NCBI GenBank assembly: GCA_016873255.1
Contig: VGXR01000003.1
Coordinates: forward strand, 16,117 to 80,116
Direction of reading: 5' to 3'
Source of the DNA: Planctomycetota bacterium
GTDB lineage: Bacteria; Planctomycetota; Phycisphaerae; Phycisphaerales; SM1A02
Length of the DNA stretch: 64,000 nucleotides
Below, one piece after another: positions 35,593 through 44,188 of this stretch. The number at the start of each line of letters is the position of its first letter. The stretch's first letter is position 1. A program made the translations under genes and the position numbers. The notes under the pieces are model-generated. The model saw only the letters and a program-made list of their open reading frames with translations, had not been told where the DNA came from and did not search any database.

Positions 35593-37500
35593 ATGCCCCG
35601 CAACGCCGATGCACCACCGCCAGTCCAGCTCGTCCTCGACTTCGACAGCACCATCGTCGCCCTGGAGGGGCTCGATGAGCTCGCCCGGATCGCGCTGGCT
35701 GAGGACCCCGAGCGCGAGCGGACCGTCGAGGCCATCGAGGCCATCACGCGCGACGGCATGAGCGGCGCCATCGGGATCGACGAGAGCCTCCGCCGCAGGC
35801 TGGCCATGCTCACCATCCGCCGCAAGCACGTCGATGCGGTGGTCCGCCTGCTGCGCCGGCGCCTCAGCCCCAGCTTCCGCAAGCACATCGCCGCGGTGCG
35901 CCGCAACGCGGGACGCATCCACGTGGTGTCGAGCGGCTTCCGCGAGTACGTGGAGCCGGTGTGCGCGGACCTGGGCATCGCCGCGGGGCGGGTGCACTGC
36001 AACGCGCTCCGCTGGAAGGGCGACCGCGTGGTTGGTTTCGACGAGACCGGCCCGCTCGCGAAGCCCGGCGGCAAGGCGAAGGTGGTGCGGGGGCTGCGCC
36101 TCCCGGGGCGCGTGGTCGCCATCGGCGACGGCATCACCGACGCGGAGATCCGCGACGCCGGCGCCGCGCACGAGTTCGTGGCCTACTGCGAGAACATCGA
36201 GCGCGAGGCGGCGGTGGCGCGCGCCGACCGCGTGGCGCGGTCGGTCGACGAGCTGCTCTGGCTCTACCGCCTGCCCGGCTCGCCGAGCTTCCCGAAGAGC
36301 CGCATGGCCGCGCTCCTCTGCGAGAACGTGCACCCCGACGCGGCCAAGGCGCTGCGTGACGAGGGGTACCGGGTGGAGATGGTGTCCGACGCCTTGCCCG
36401 AGGACGAGCTCGCGCGCGCGGTGCGCGGCGTCAGCATCCTGGGCATCCGTTCAAAGTCGCGCATCACGCCGCGCGTGCTCGCGGAGGCGGACCGGCTGCT
36501 TGCGGTCGGCTGCTTCTGCATCGGCACCGAGCAGGTCGACCTCGCGGCGGCCGCGGGGCGCGGCGTGGCGGTGTTCAACGCGCCCTACAGCAACACGCGC
36601 AGCGTCGTCGAGCTCGCCATCGGCGAGATCGTCATGCTGCTGCGGCGCGTCCCGGACTCGGTGCGGCTCCTGCACGACGGCGGCTGGCGCAAGAGCGCCA
36701 CGGGCTGCACCGAGGTGCGCGGCAAGGTGCTCGGGATCGTGGGGTACGGGCACATCGGCTCGCAGCTCTCGATCCTCGCCGAGTCGATGGGCATGCAGGT
36801 CATCTACCACGACCTCGAGGAGCGGCTCGCGCTCGGCAACGCGCGCAAGTGCCGCACGCTCGGCGAGCTGCTCGCGAAGTCGGATGCAGTCAGCCTGCAC
36901 GTGGACGGCCGGCCGTCCAACCGCAACCTCATCGGCGAGCGCGAGCTTCGGCGCATGAAGCCCGGCGCGGTGCTCCTCAACCTCGCGCGCGGGCACGTCG
37001 TGGACCTCGACGCGGTGGCGGCGTCGATCCGCGCCGGCCACCTCGGCGGCGCGGGCGTCGACGTGTTCCCCGAGGAGCCGCTCTCCAACCGGGACCCGTT
37101 CGACTGCCCGCTGCGCGGCCTGCCGAACGTGATCCTCACGCCGCACGTCGGCGGCAGCACCGCCGAGGCGCAGCAGGCGATCGGCGAGTTCGTCGCCGCG
37201 CGGCTCGTCGACTTCGTGAACACGGGCGGCACGGGCGGATGCGTCAACCTGCCGCAGATCACGGCGCCGCCGGTACCGCGCGCGCACCGGTTCCTGCACC
37301 TGCACCGCAACCAGCCCGGCGTGCTGGCGGCGGTCAACGCGGTGCTCGCCAAGCGCCGGATCAACATCCTCGGCCAGGCGCTCCGCACCGACGACGCGAT
37401 GGGCTACCTCGTCACCGACGTCGATCGCCGCTATGCGGCCGACGTCGTCGACGAGCTCAAGGCCATCCCCGGCACCGCGCGCCTCCGCGTCCTCTACTAA
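35593..37500 (+). CDS. SerB-SerA fusion: phosphoserine phosphatase + phosphoglycerate dehydrogenase
   Basis: 635-aa bifunctional protein of serine biosynthesis. Residues 11-225 are a HAD phosphatase with nucleophile DFDST (Asp16, Asp18), motif II VVSSG (Ser113-114), Lys161 and GDGITD (Asp179, Asp183), as in SerB. Residues 235-560 are a D-3-phosphoglycerate dehydrogenase: NAD motif GYGHIG at 384-389, catalytic Arg in NLARG, Glu in VDVFPEE and His518 in TPHVGGST. Residues 565-635 are a serine-binding-type ACT domain. The first and last enzymes of the three-step pathway are thus joined; SerC is not nearby. AGAGGTG precedes the ATG. Each half is complete in motifs, so both are probably active. 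Confidence 0.87.
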   Translation: MPRNADAPPPVQLVLDFDSTIVALEGLDELARIALAEDPERERTVEAIEAITRDGMSGAIGIDESLRRRLAMLTIRRKHVDAVVRLLRRRLSPSFRKHIAAVRRNAGRIHVVSSGFREYVEPVCADLGIAAGRVHCNALRWKGDRVVGFDETGPLAKPGGKAKVVRGLRLPGRVVAIGDGITDAEIRDAGAAHEFVAYCENIEREAAVARADRVARSVDELLWLYRLPGSPSFPKSRMAALLCENVHPDAAKALRDEGYRVEMVSDALPEDELARAVRGVSILGIRSKSRITPRVLAEADRLLAVGCFCIGTEQVDLAAAAGRGVAVFNAPYSNTRSVVELAIGEIVMLLRRVPDSVRLLHDGGWRKSATGCTEVRGKVLGIVGYGHIGSQLSILAESMGMQVIYHDLEERLALGNARKCRTLGELLAKSDAVSLHVDGRPSNRNLIGERELRRMKPGAVLLNLARGHVVDLDAVAASIRAGHLGGAGVDVFPEEPLSNRDPFDCPLRGLPNVILTPHVGGSTAEAQQAIGEFVAARLVDFVNTGGTGGCVNLPQITAPPVPRAHRFLHLHRNQPGVLAAVNAVLAKRRINILGQALRTDDAMGYLVTDVDRRYAADVVDELKAIPGTARLRVLY

Positions 37501-37507
37501 GTTCGCT

Positions 37508-37588
37508 CCTGGTGAGTCTGGCACCGATTTCCGCCTCTGGAGATCCAGCGTTTCTCCGGGGAATTTCATCGGTGCCAAACTAACCAGG
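37508..37588. repeat. 81-bp element with 21-bp inverted ends
   Basis: Left arm 37508-37528 and right arm 37568-37588 match at 19 of 21 positions as an inverted repeat (core TGGCACCGAT / ATCGGTGCCA). The interior has further pairing, with CTGG/CCAG and GGAGA/TCTCC. It fills the gap between the convergent serB-serA fusion and the membrane zinc-ribbon gene and covers the latter's stop codon. It could be a bidirectional terminator or a small mobile (REP/MITE-like) element. Confidence 0.75.
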
Positions 37589-38464
37589 GAAGGATTTGCC
37601 GCATTCCGGGCAGGTGCCGCCGCCGCGCAGCGGATAGCCGCACTCGAGGCACACGCCGCGCATCCATTGCATTCGGGTCCTGCGCGTGGCGATGAGCACG
37701 ATCGCCGGTCCGCAGAGCAGGCCGAGCGACGTGATGCCCGCGACGATCGCCCACCAGCTGCCCCATGTGCAGTAGCAGTCGTCGCGCCGCGTGGCCACCA
37801 CCAGGGTCGGTGCTGCGATGGCCAGTTCCACGCATGTGCCCGCGAAGACCCGGCGCACCATGCGGTCGAGCCCGTCGGGCCGTGCAGCGAGGCCCGCGCG
37901 GCGAATCAGGAGCGCCCAGATCGTGCCCGCCATCACCCACGCCGGCACCAGGAGCCACGGCACCATGACCAGCCCGCCGCCGCGAAGCAACTGCGTCGGC
38001 GCCGCGGGTGCCGGCGTCGCGGCAAGCCCCAGCACGTCCCATGCGGTCGCGATCACGCCCAGCACGCACGCGCCTCCCAGCACTGCCGCGCCCGCGACCG
38101 ATGCCCGCAGCGACCGGCCGCGCGGGGTCGGCGGCGTGCTGCGGAGCGCGGGCGCGGCGATCATGGCCGGCCCGATCACCGCGACCGCCACCACGGCAAG
38201 CCCTGCCGCGGCCTCCGGGCTGTCGGGATACAGGCTCCTCGCGGTGATGACCACGGTGTCCGCGCAGTTGCGGACGATCTCGATCGCCGCATCCACGGCG
38301 CCGAGTTCCTCGCCGGTGTTTCCTCGCGGCAGCGTGACCGGAACGCCCCTTGCGAACGCCCCGATCAGCATCGCAATGATGGTTCCCACGGTCGCGGCGA
38401 CCGTCCCGACGACGAGGTTCGCCGCCATCAGCGCCAGCAACGCAAGCCAGTTCGGGCCCCGCAT
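37580..38464 (-). CDS. Membrane protein with C-terminal zinc ribbon
   Basis: 294-aa protein with six or so hydrophobic helices (LLALMAANLVVGTVAATVGT at the start, WLLVPAWVMAGTIWALLI and GITSLGLLCGPAIVLIA later) and a C-terminal zinc ribbon CLECGYPLRG-X5-CPECG. The ribbon placed after a membrane segment is a common planctomycete arrangement, usually of unknown function. The Cys-rich DDCYCTWG loop is another feature. The TAG stop lies in the right arm of the inverted repeat. No operon partner is evident. Confidence 0.65.
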   Translation of the reverse strand: MRGPNWLALLALMAANLVVGTVAATVGTIIAMLIGAFARGVPVTLPRGNTGEELGAVDAAIEIVRNCADTVVITARSLYPDSPEAAAGLAVVAVAVIGPAMIAAPALRSTPPTPRGRSLRASVAGAAVLGGACVLGVIATAWDVLGLAATPAPAAPTQLLRGGGLVMVPWLLVPAWVMAGTIWALLIRRAGLAARPDGLDRMVRRVFAGTCVELAIAAPTLVVATRRDDCYCTWGSWWAIVAGITSLGLLCGPAIVLIATRRTRMQWMRGVCLECGYPLRGGGTCPECGKSFPG

Positions 38465-38518
38465 GCGCCGGAGGCTATCGCCCGCGAAGCCTGACGCGCG
38501 TGGCCCCCGAGGCGGGCA

Positions 38519-39574
38519 TCACCGGCACGGGCCCCAGTTGCCGAGCAGCAACCCCAGGTCCGACCCCGCGGTGAACCCGTTGCCGTCGAGGTCGCCCGAC
38601 TGCCCGGGCTGGCCCCACTGGCCGAGCAGGATGCCGAGGTCAAACCCGGACACGCTGCCGTCCCCGTCGAGGTCGCCGAGGCAGGGCGGGGGCGGCGGGG
38701 TGGACCCGAGCTCGATCACCGCGATGTGCGGGAATCCCCCGCCCGAGTCCGGCATGTCGTTCCACGCGCCCTGCGTCCCGAGCATCTCCGCCACGTCCTC
38801 GCCGGGCGCGGAGTTGTTCGGCTCGCCGCCGTTCCAGTTCGAATACCCCGCGGGCGTCCCGTCGGTCCATGCGAACGAGCCTTCCACCGCGACGTCGTTG
38901 AAGCCGATCCAGAGGCGGCGGCTGGTGCCCCCGAGCGTGCCGAAGCTCTGCTGCACGAACGCATTCTCGCCCGCATCCTCGATCGACACCAGGTGCCCGC
39001 CGAGCTGCTGCGCGAACGCCTCCGCCGAAGACCAGGTGGTGGCGTTGACCGCGATGTAGCGGTGCCCGTTCACCGGGTTGGTCACGTCCGCCAGCGGCGG
39101 CACCGCCGCGAAGAGCACCTCGCCGGCGCCCGAGCCGCTGCTGCTGTACGCGCCGACGCGCACCATGTACGTCTGCCCGGCCTGCGCGACCCACTGCACC
39201 CGGCTTGCGTAGTTGCCCGTGCAGCCCGACAGGCACGCGCACGAGTCGTCGTTGCACGCGAGCGCGCTGCCTGCCGCCGGGCACCCGCATCCGTCGTACA
39301 CGGCCATCACCGTGTCGAACGTGGCGGTGCCGCAGAGCCCGGCCTGCACGACGCCCGTCTCGGGTGCCGTCCAGCAGAACCACACGTCGTTGTACGCCTG
39401 GCCAAGCCCGCACGCCGGCTGCGTGATGCCGTCGCTCGTGGCGCCGACGGTGGTGAAGGGCACCGCCCCGTACCCCGCCGCCGGGGCAGGGCTAGAGCAG
39501 GAATCGTTCTGCGCCATCGCCGCACCGGCCGAGGCAAGGGTCAGGACGCACGAGGCAGCGGCCCGGTTCAGCAT
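38519..39574 (-). CDS. Secreted C-type lectin protein with dockerin-like tail
   Basis: 351-aa exported protein. Signal peptide (LTLASAGAAMAQ), an N-terminal beta-sandwich with six to eight cysteines (PPC-like; TAPETGVVQAGLCGTATFDTVMAVYDGC), then a C-type lectin fold at about 165-285 with LGGHLVSIEDAGENAFV, RLWIGFND, WTDGTP and NWNGGEPNN (Ca2+/sugar site EPN). The C-terminus has two dockerin-like Ca2+-binding loops (GDLDGDGSVSGFDLGILLG and GDLDGNGFTAGSDLGLLLG) typical of Phycisphaerae surface proteins. It may bind glycans at the cell surface. Confidence 0.85.
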   Translation of the reverse strand: MLNRAAASCVLTLASAGAAMAQNDSCSSPAPAAGYGAVPFTTVGATSDGITQPACGLGQAYNDVWFCWTAPETGVVQAGLCGTATFDTVMAVYDGCGCPAAGSALACNDDSCACLSGCTGNYASRVQWVAQAGQTYMVRVGAYSSSGSGAGEVLFAAVPPLADVTNPVNGHRYIAVNATTWSSAEAFAQQLGGHLVSIEDAGENAFVQQSFGTLGGTSRRLWIGFNDVAVEGSFAWTDGTPAGYSNWNGGEPNNSAPGEDVAEMLGTQGAWNDMPDSGGGFPHIAVIELGSTPPPPPCLGDLDGDGSVSGFDLGILLGQWGQPGQSGDLDGNGFTAGSDLGLLLGNWGPCR

Positions 39575-39711
39575 GGTCCCGGAAGTGTGTCACGGAAATC
39601 CACGCTCCACGATTGAAATCGGCCACGGTTTCCGCGCGTTCGGCTGCCGATGCAGGGCCGCGGTGCCCGGCAGGCCGCACGGTAGGCTTTGGCCCGCTCA
39701 CGGTCTCTCCA

Positions 39712-41556
39712 ATGAACAACCTGACCCGCTTCGCCTGGCGTCCGGTCCTCCTCGCCTTCCTCGGCGCGTCGCTCGGTGCCGCGTCGCCTGCGCCGCAGTC
39801 GCCCCCGGGCGGCGCCGACCGCCCACGCGTGGCCGTCCGCGCCATCGCGGCCACGCCGTCGGTCTCCAAGCAGGCGAAGGACGAGGGCTCGGCCGATGCG
39901 CTCCTGCAGATCGAGCAGGGCGCCGACCCGCAGCTCATGGACGCGCTCGCCGGCACCGGCCGCTTCGACATCGTGGCGCGCGCGGACCTGCCCAGCGTGC
40001 TCAAGGAGCAGGACCTCGCGCAGAGCGGCAACGTCAGCGTCATCGACCCGCAGGCCGCGCGCGCGTACCAGCTCGCCGGCGCGCGGTACGTGGCCACCGT
40101 CACCATCGGCAACTTCCAGGACATCACCGAGCGCACCGAGCTCCTGAACCAGTTCGGCACCTCCAAGGCCGAGCGCCGCACCATCAGCCTGCAGGCCACG
40201 GTGCGCCTCTTCGACACCACCTCCGGCACGCTCTTCCGATCCACGAACGTCGAGTTCGACGAGAGTGCCACCAACGAGATCCTGCCCGGCGTCGACCAGA
40301 AGGGCCGCAAGACGAACGTCGTGCTGGGCAAGGCCACGCGCCGCCTGGCGTCCGAGGCCGCCGCGGCCATCGCCGCGTCGATGGGCCCCGCGCCCGTGCC
40401 CGCGGGCGGCGGAATGCAGGAGGACTCCGCGGCCGGGGAGCCCGTCGCTGCACCGCCCGGCGCCGGGACCCTCGGCGGCGGGGCCGCCACGCCGCAGCGC
40501 CCCGTGCGCATGGCCATCTTCGTGAAGCAGCGCCCGGGCACCGTGCCCGACGACAAGGTCGCCACCTTCGAGGACCTCGTCTCCGCCGCAAGCACCGGCC
40601 CCGGCGCCGAGATCATCCGCCGCGAGGACGTGATGAATGCCGTCAACCGCCTCGCTCCCTCCGGCGCCAACGCGGGCACCGCGGGCCCGGACGCCGAGCG
40701 CGTCGACCGCCTGCTCTCCGACCGCACGTCGGCGGTGCAGCTTGCCGGGCAGCTGCGTGCGGACATGCTGCTCACCGCGTCCGTCAGCCAGCTCATCAAG
40801 GCCCGGCGCAGGCTCGACGACGCATCCACCGGCGTGGCCACCGACGTCGAGCAGTGGACGCTCGTCACCACCTACGGCGTCATCGACGGCACCACCGGCG
40901 CGAGCCTCGCCGCCGGCACCGTGCAGAGCGACTTCGCGCGCCGCGACACCAAGGAACTGAAGGTCGAGGTGGACGCGATCGACGCGCTCCTTCGCGACGC
41001 CGCCTCGCGCATCGGGCCGAGCGTCCGCTCCACCGTCGACGCCGCGCGCGCGCGCGCCGCCACGGCCGCCTCCGAGGTGCGCGTGCGCCTCGACGCCGTG
41101 CTCGCGGACCTGAGCGTGCCCGATGTCCGCAAGGACGCGTCCGGCGAGTACGTGGTCGGCGCCAACCGCTACGACCTGCAGCCGATGGCCGTGCAGGTGA
41201 CCATCGACGGGCTCGCCGCCGGCAACTGCCCCGGCGAGATCCCGATGCGCCCGGGCGTGCACAAGGCGCGCTTCGAGCGCCCCGGGCTCGAGCCCGTGGA
41301 ACTCACCATCAACGCGCGCGAGGGCCTGGCCATCACCGTGCCGATGCAGCTGTCGCCGGAAGGCCGCGCCAACTGGCAGCGGGACGCGAAGTTCTTCAAC
41401 GACCTGAAGAACGGCGCCGTGCTCCGCGACGCCGACCTCATCCGGGTGCGTGCCGTCGCCGACTTCCTGCGAAACAGCAACATCCGTCTCGACACGACCA
41501 ACGTTCAGAACCTGAACCTCGGGGGCGAGTCTCTGTGGTGGCAGATCCTGCGCTGA
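39712..41556 (+). CDS. CsgG-domain envelope protein
   Basis: 614-aa exported protein with an N-terminal signal (ALLAFLGAS-type region) followed by a CsgG-like domain: GTGRFDIVARADLPSVLKEQ, ARAYQLAGARYVATVTIGNFQD, TISLQATVRLFDTTSGTLF. A Pro/Gly-rich linker near 230-255 leads to a second CsgG-like part (EIIRREDVMNAVNRL, QLRADMLLTASVSQL) and a beta-rich PEGA-like end (HKARFERPGLEPVELTINARE). The protein heads an operon with COG3014-, YcfL- and LpoB-like genes, a set found together in several bacteria. It lacks a Cys lipobox at the expected position. Start: ATG 39712, although no strong ribosome binding site is present. Confidence 0.7.
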   Translation: MNNLTRFAWRPVLLAFLGASLGAASPAPQSPPGGADRPRVAVRAIAATPSVSKQAKDEGSADALLQIEQGADPQLMDALAGTGRFDIVARADLPSVLKEQDLAQSGNVSVIDPQAARAYQLAGARYVATVTIGNFQDITERTELLNQFGTSKAERRTISLQATVRLFDTTSGTLFRSTNVEFDESATNEILPGVDQKGRKTNVVLGKATRRLASEAAAAIAASMGPAPVPAGGGMQEDSAAGEPVAAPPGAGTLGGGAATPQRPVRMAIFVKQRPGTVPDDKVATFEDLVSAASTGPGAEIIRREDVMNAVNRLAPSGANAGTAGPDAERVDRLLSDRTSAVQLAGQLRADMLLTASVSQLIKARRRLDDASTGVATDVEQWTLVTTYGVIDGTTGASLAAGTVQSDFARRDTKELKVEVDAIDALLRDAASRIGPSVRSTVDAARARAATAASEVRVRLDAVLADLSVPDVRKDASGEYVVGANRYDLQPMAVQVTIDGLAAGNCPGEIPMRPGVHKARFERPGLEPVELTINAREGLAITVPMQLSPEGRANWQRDAKFFNDLKNGAVLRDADLIRVRAVADFLRNSNIRLDTTNVQNLNLGGESLWWQILR

Positions 41557-42968
41557 GACCCGGGCCCGCGGCCCTCGCCCCCGTTGCGCTCGCGTGCGCC
41601 GCCGCGCTCGCCGGGTGCCAGCGCGACCTGCGCTCCAGCGTCGCGCAGATCGACGCCGCGTTCGCGTCTGGCGACTACCCGCGCGCCGCGAGCCTTGCCG
41701 AGCGCGCCGCCGCGCGCAACGGCGACGACCGCCAGGACCGGCTGGTCTGGTGGCTCGAGGCCGGCCGTGCGCAGCAGGCGGCGGGCGACCTCGCGAAGTC
41801 CGCGGGGTGGTACGACATGGCCTACGAGGACGTGCGCCCGTACCTCGACTCCAAGGCCGAGGCCACCATCACCGAGGCGCTTGCCACCACCGCGGTCAAC
41901 CAGACCATCCGCATCTACCGCGCCACGCCGCCCGAGCGCATCATGCTGTGCTCGCTGCAGGCGGCGAACTTCCTCGGGCGCGGCGACCTGCCGCGCGCGC
42001 GCGTGGAGCTCAACCGTGCCATGGACTTCCAGCAGGACGCCGTGGCGCGCTTCGCCGACGAGGTGAACAAGGCGCAGGAAGCGACCAACAGGGCGTGGTC
42101 GGGGAAGGGCTGGGACAGCGGGCTCTCCGTCTCCGCCCTCGACAAGGTGCGGCGCGAGCAGTCGCGCGACCAGGCGACCCTCGGCAAGGCATCGTTCGCC
42201 AACCCGTTCGCCAGCTACCTCCGCGCGGCATTCCTCATCGCCACCAGCGCCGACCCCGGCGACCGCCAGAACGCGCGCGCGGACCTGCGCTCCGTGCAGG
42301 AGATGGTGCCCGGGCTGCACGCGGCCGCGGAGGACATCGCGCTCATCGACCGCGCCGAGGACCCGTGCGCGACGCCCGTCACGTGGGTGTTCTTCCTCAC
42401 GGGCCTCGCGCCCGACTACCGCGAGTTCCGGCTCGACATCCCCATCCCGGTGGGCAACGTCAACTACGTGTCCGCCGCGTTCCCCATCCTGCGCCGGCGC
42501 GCGGACTTCGTGCCCGCCTTCGGCGCCGAGCACGACGCGGGCGCCGCGAGCGAGACCATCGCCGACCTCGACGCGATGGTCGAGGCCGAGTTCGACGCGC
42601 GCCTGCCGCTCATCGTGACGCAGGAGATCATCAGCTCCGCCGGCAAGGCCGCCGCCACCTGGGCCGCCAGCCAGGCCGCGTACCAGCAGGGCAACACCGC
42701 CGGAATCCTGGTGCAGATCGCGGGCATCGCCTACCAGGCCGCGTCCACCGCGGCCGACCTGCGCTGCTGGTCCACAATGCCCAAGCGCGTGCTGCTCCTG
42801 CGCGTGCCCACTCCCGCGGACGGGCACCTGCACCTGGTCTCGGAGTCGGGTTCGCACCTCTTCTCGCTCGACCTCGAGCCCGGTGCGCCCAACATCGCCG
42901 TCGTCACGCTGCCGAACGCCCTGAGCAGGGCGCCCGGCGTCATCCTGTACCGTGGAGGCCACCGATGA
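41538..42968 (+). CDS. COG3014-like lipoprotein
   Basis: 476-aa protein with a signal peptide ending AALAGC (lipidated Cys about residue 25). The body is helical, with TPR-like tracts (AAFASGDYPRAASLAERAAA) and CSLQAANFLGRGDLPRARVELNRAMDFQQ, matching the COG3014 family, then an RMPV-type beta region. It starts at GTG 41538 (41535 also possible) inside the last codons of the CsgG gene and overlaps the YcfL-like gene by 4 bp. Family function is not established; linkage to LpoB suggests an envelope role. Confidence 0.65.
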   Translation: MADPALRPGPAALAPVALACAAALAGCQRDLRSSVAQIDAAFASGDYPRAASLAERAAARNGDDRQDRLVWWLEAGRAQQAAGDLAKSAGWYDMAYEDVRPYLDSKAEATITEALATTAVNQTIRIYRATPPERIMLCSLQAANFLGRGDLPRARVELNRAMDFQQDAVARFADEVNKAQEATNRAWSGKGWDSGLSVSALDKVRREQSRDQATLGKASFANPFASYLRAAFLIATSADPGDRQNARADLRSVQEMVPGLHAAAEDIALIDRAEDPCATPVTWVFFLTGLAPDYREFRLDIPIPVGNVNYVSAAFPILRRRADFVPAFGAEHDAGAASETIADLDAMVEAEFDARLPLIVTQEIISSAGKAAATWAASQAAYQQGNTAGILVQIAGIAYQAASTAADLRCWSTMPKRVLLLRVPTPADGHLHLVSESGSHLFSLDLEPGAPNIAVVTLPNALSRAPGVILYRGGHR

Positions 42969-43378
42969 AGCCCGCACGAATCGCCCTGACCGCACTCCTC
43001 GCCGCGGCCCTTGCCGCCTGCGGCACCGTCAACACCACCAGCACCCGCAACCGTCCCGCGGACACCGCCGTCGATGCCAAGACGCGCGTGAACGACCTGC
43101 TGCAGCAGATCTTCCTCACCGCCAAGGAGGTGCGCATGAGCCGCACCAAGGGCGGCCCGTACGAGGTGCAGGTGGACGTGGAGAACAACGGCTTCGAGTA
43201 CCGCTCGTTCGCCTACCGCTTCGACTGGGTCGACGCCGCGGGCAACGTGCTCGCATCGCAGACGAGCGTGTGGAAGTCGACCAACGTCCCCGCGGGCGGC
43301 GCGACGGTCATCCGCGCGGTGGCGCCCACCGACGATGCCGCCGACTTCCGCCTGCAGATCCGCCGCGCCGACACCTGA
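42965..43378 (+). CDS. YcfL-like lipoprotein
   Basis: 137-aa lipoprotein with signal LAAALAAC (Cys20). The mature domain matches YcfL/DUF1425: VDVENNGFEYRSFAYRFDWVDAAGN and SVWKSTNVPAGGATVIRAVAP, an Ig-like beta fold. In Escherichia coli, ycfL lies beside lpoB, the activator of PBP1b, and the same neighbourhood is kept here. ATGA overlap with the upstream gene. It is 34 bases upstream of the LpoB-like gene. Confidence 0.78.
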   Translation: MKPARIALTALLAAALAACGTVNTTSTRNRPADTAVDAKTRVNDLLQQIFLTAKEVRMSRTKGGPYEVQVDVENNGFEYRSFAYRFDWVDAAGNVLASQTSVWKSTNVPAGGATVIRAVAPTDDAADFRLQIRRADT

Positions 43379-43412
43379 GCACCGCGCCCGCACGCAACCA
43401 CGGAACACACCC

Positions 43413-44003
43413 ATGCGCATCACCGCCACCATCGCGTCCTTCGCCGTCCTCGCACTCGCCTCCGCCGGCTGCGAGCGCGCCCGCTACGTCGAGACCGGAA
43501 GCCCCGAGGGCATCATCAGCGTCGGCGACGTCGACTTCCAGGACATCCTCAAGGCCTCGAGCGGGATGCTCGAGTCGCTCGCCGAGACCGGCGTCCTCAA
43601 GACCGCGAAGCAGAAGCCCGCGCAGCTCATCATCGGCGAGATCGTCAACGACACCAGCTCGCGCTTCGACGTGGGCGAGCTGACCTACCGCATGCGCGAG
43701 CAGCTGGTGAACTCGGGCCAGGCCGCGGTGGTCACCACCTTCGGCACCAGCCCCGAGGACAAGCAGGCGCAGGAGGTGCTGCGCCGCGAGAAGTTCCTGA
43801 AGGGCGAGACCTCCGAGCCGCTGCCGGACCCGGACTTCTCGCTCACGGGCAAGATCACGCAGGTGAAGCGCACCGCGGGCAACACCAAGCAGGCCACCTA
43901 CACCTTCCGCCTGACGCTCACCAACCTCCGCTCGGGCCTCGAGGCCTGGACCAAGACGGTCGACATGACCAAGCTCGGCAACAAGAACGCGGTCGGGTTC
44001 TGA
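43413..44003 (+). CDS. LpoB-like outer-membrane lipoprotein
   Basis: 196-aa lipoprotein: signal ending ALASAGC, then a PBP-activator LpoB domain with DVDFQDI, AQLIIGEIVNDTSSRFDVGELTYRMREQLVNSG, FSLTGKITQVKR and TLTNLRSGLEAWTK. In gammaproteobacteria LpoB reaches through peptidoglycan to activate the transpeptidase PBP1b. In Planctomycetota, which make a thin peptidoglycan, a comparable role is possible but unproven. It is the last gene of the CsgG-COG3014-YcfL-LpoB operon; a hairpin follows about 45 bases after the stop. Confidence 0.78.
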   Translation: MRITATIASFAVLALASAGCERARYVETGSPEGIISVGDVDFQDILKASSGMLESLAETGVLKTAKQKPAQLIIGEIVNDTSSRFDVGELTYRMREQLVNSGQAAVVTTFGTSPEDKQAQEVLRREKFLKGETSEPLPDPDFSLTGKITQVKRTAGNTKQATYTFRLTLTNLRSGLEAWTKTVDMTKLGNKNAVGF

Positions 44004-44045
44004 GAGCGGCAGCCATCGTCTGGCCGGGCACTTCCGTCGGAGCGG

Positions 44046-44076
44046 GTCCCTTCGGGGCACGTTCCGTGCGCGGGAC
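44046..44076 (+). terminator. Hairpin after the LpoB-like operon
   Basis: GTCCC (44046-44050) pairs with GGGAC (44072-44076), and inside it GCACG (44057-44061) pairs with CGTGC (44065-44069) around a TTC loop. The stem follows the LpoB-like stop by about 43 bases and precedes the dockerin gene. No T-run follows, so a rho-dependent or stability function is possible. Confidence 0.35.
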
Positions 44077-44188
44077 GTGAATCCGTCCGCGGCGACCGAG
44101 CAATACCATCGGCCGTCGGCCGAGGTCCATGGATGGTCCGGGAGCCTTCGAGTCCTTCGTTCATCGTGCCAGGGAGGAACTGCACGGA

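Noticed and set aside
37508..37588. tRNA or riboswitch fold
   Set aside because: The long end-to-end stem and absence of an anticodon arm or T-loop do not fit a tRNA, and it lies downstream of both genes rather than in a leader.
39213..41537. Extended reading frame upstream of the COG3014-like gene
   Set aside because: It is out-of-frame sequence of the CsgG-domain gene; the signal peptide begins after GTG 41538.
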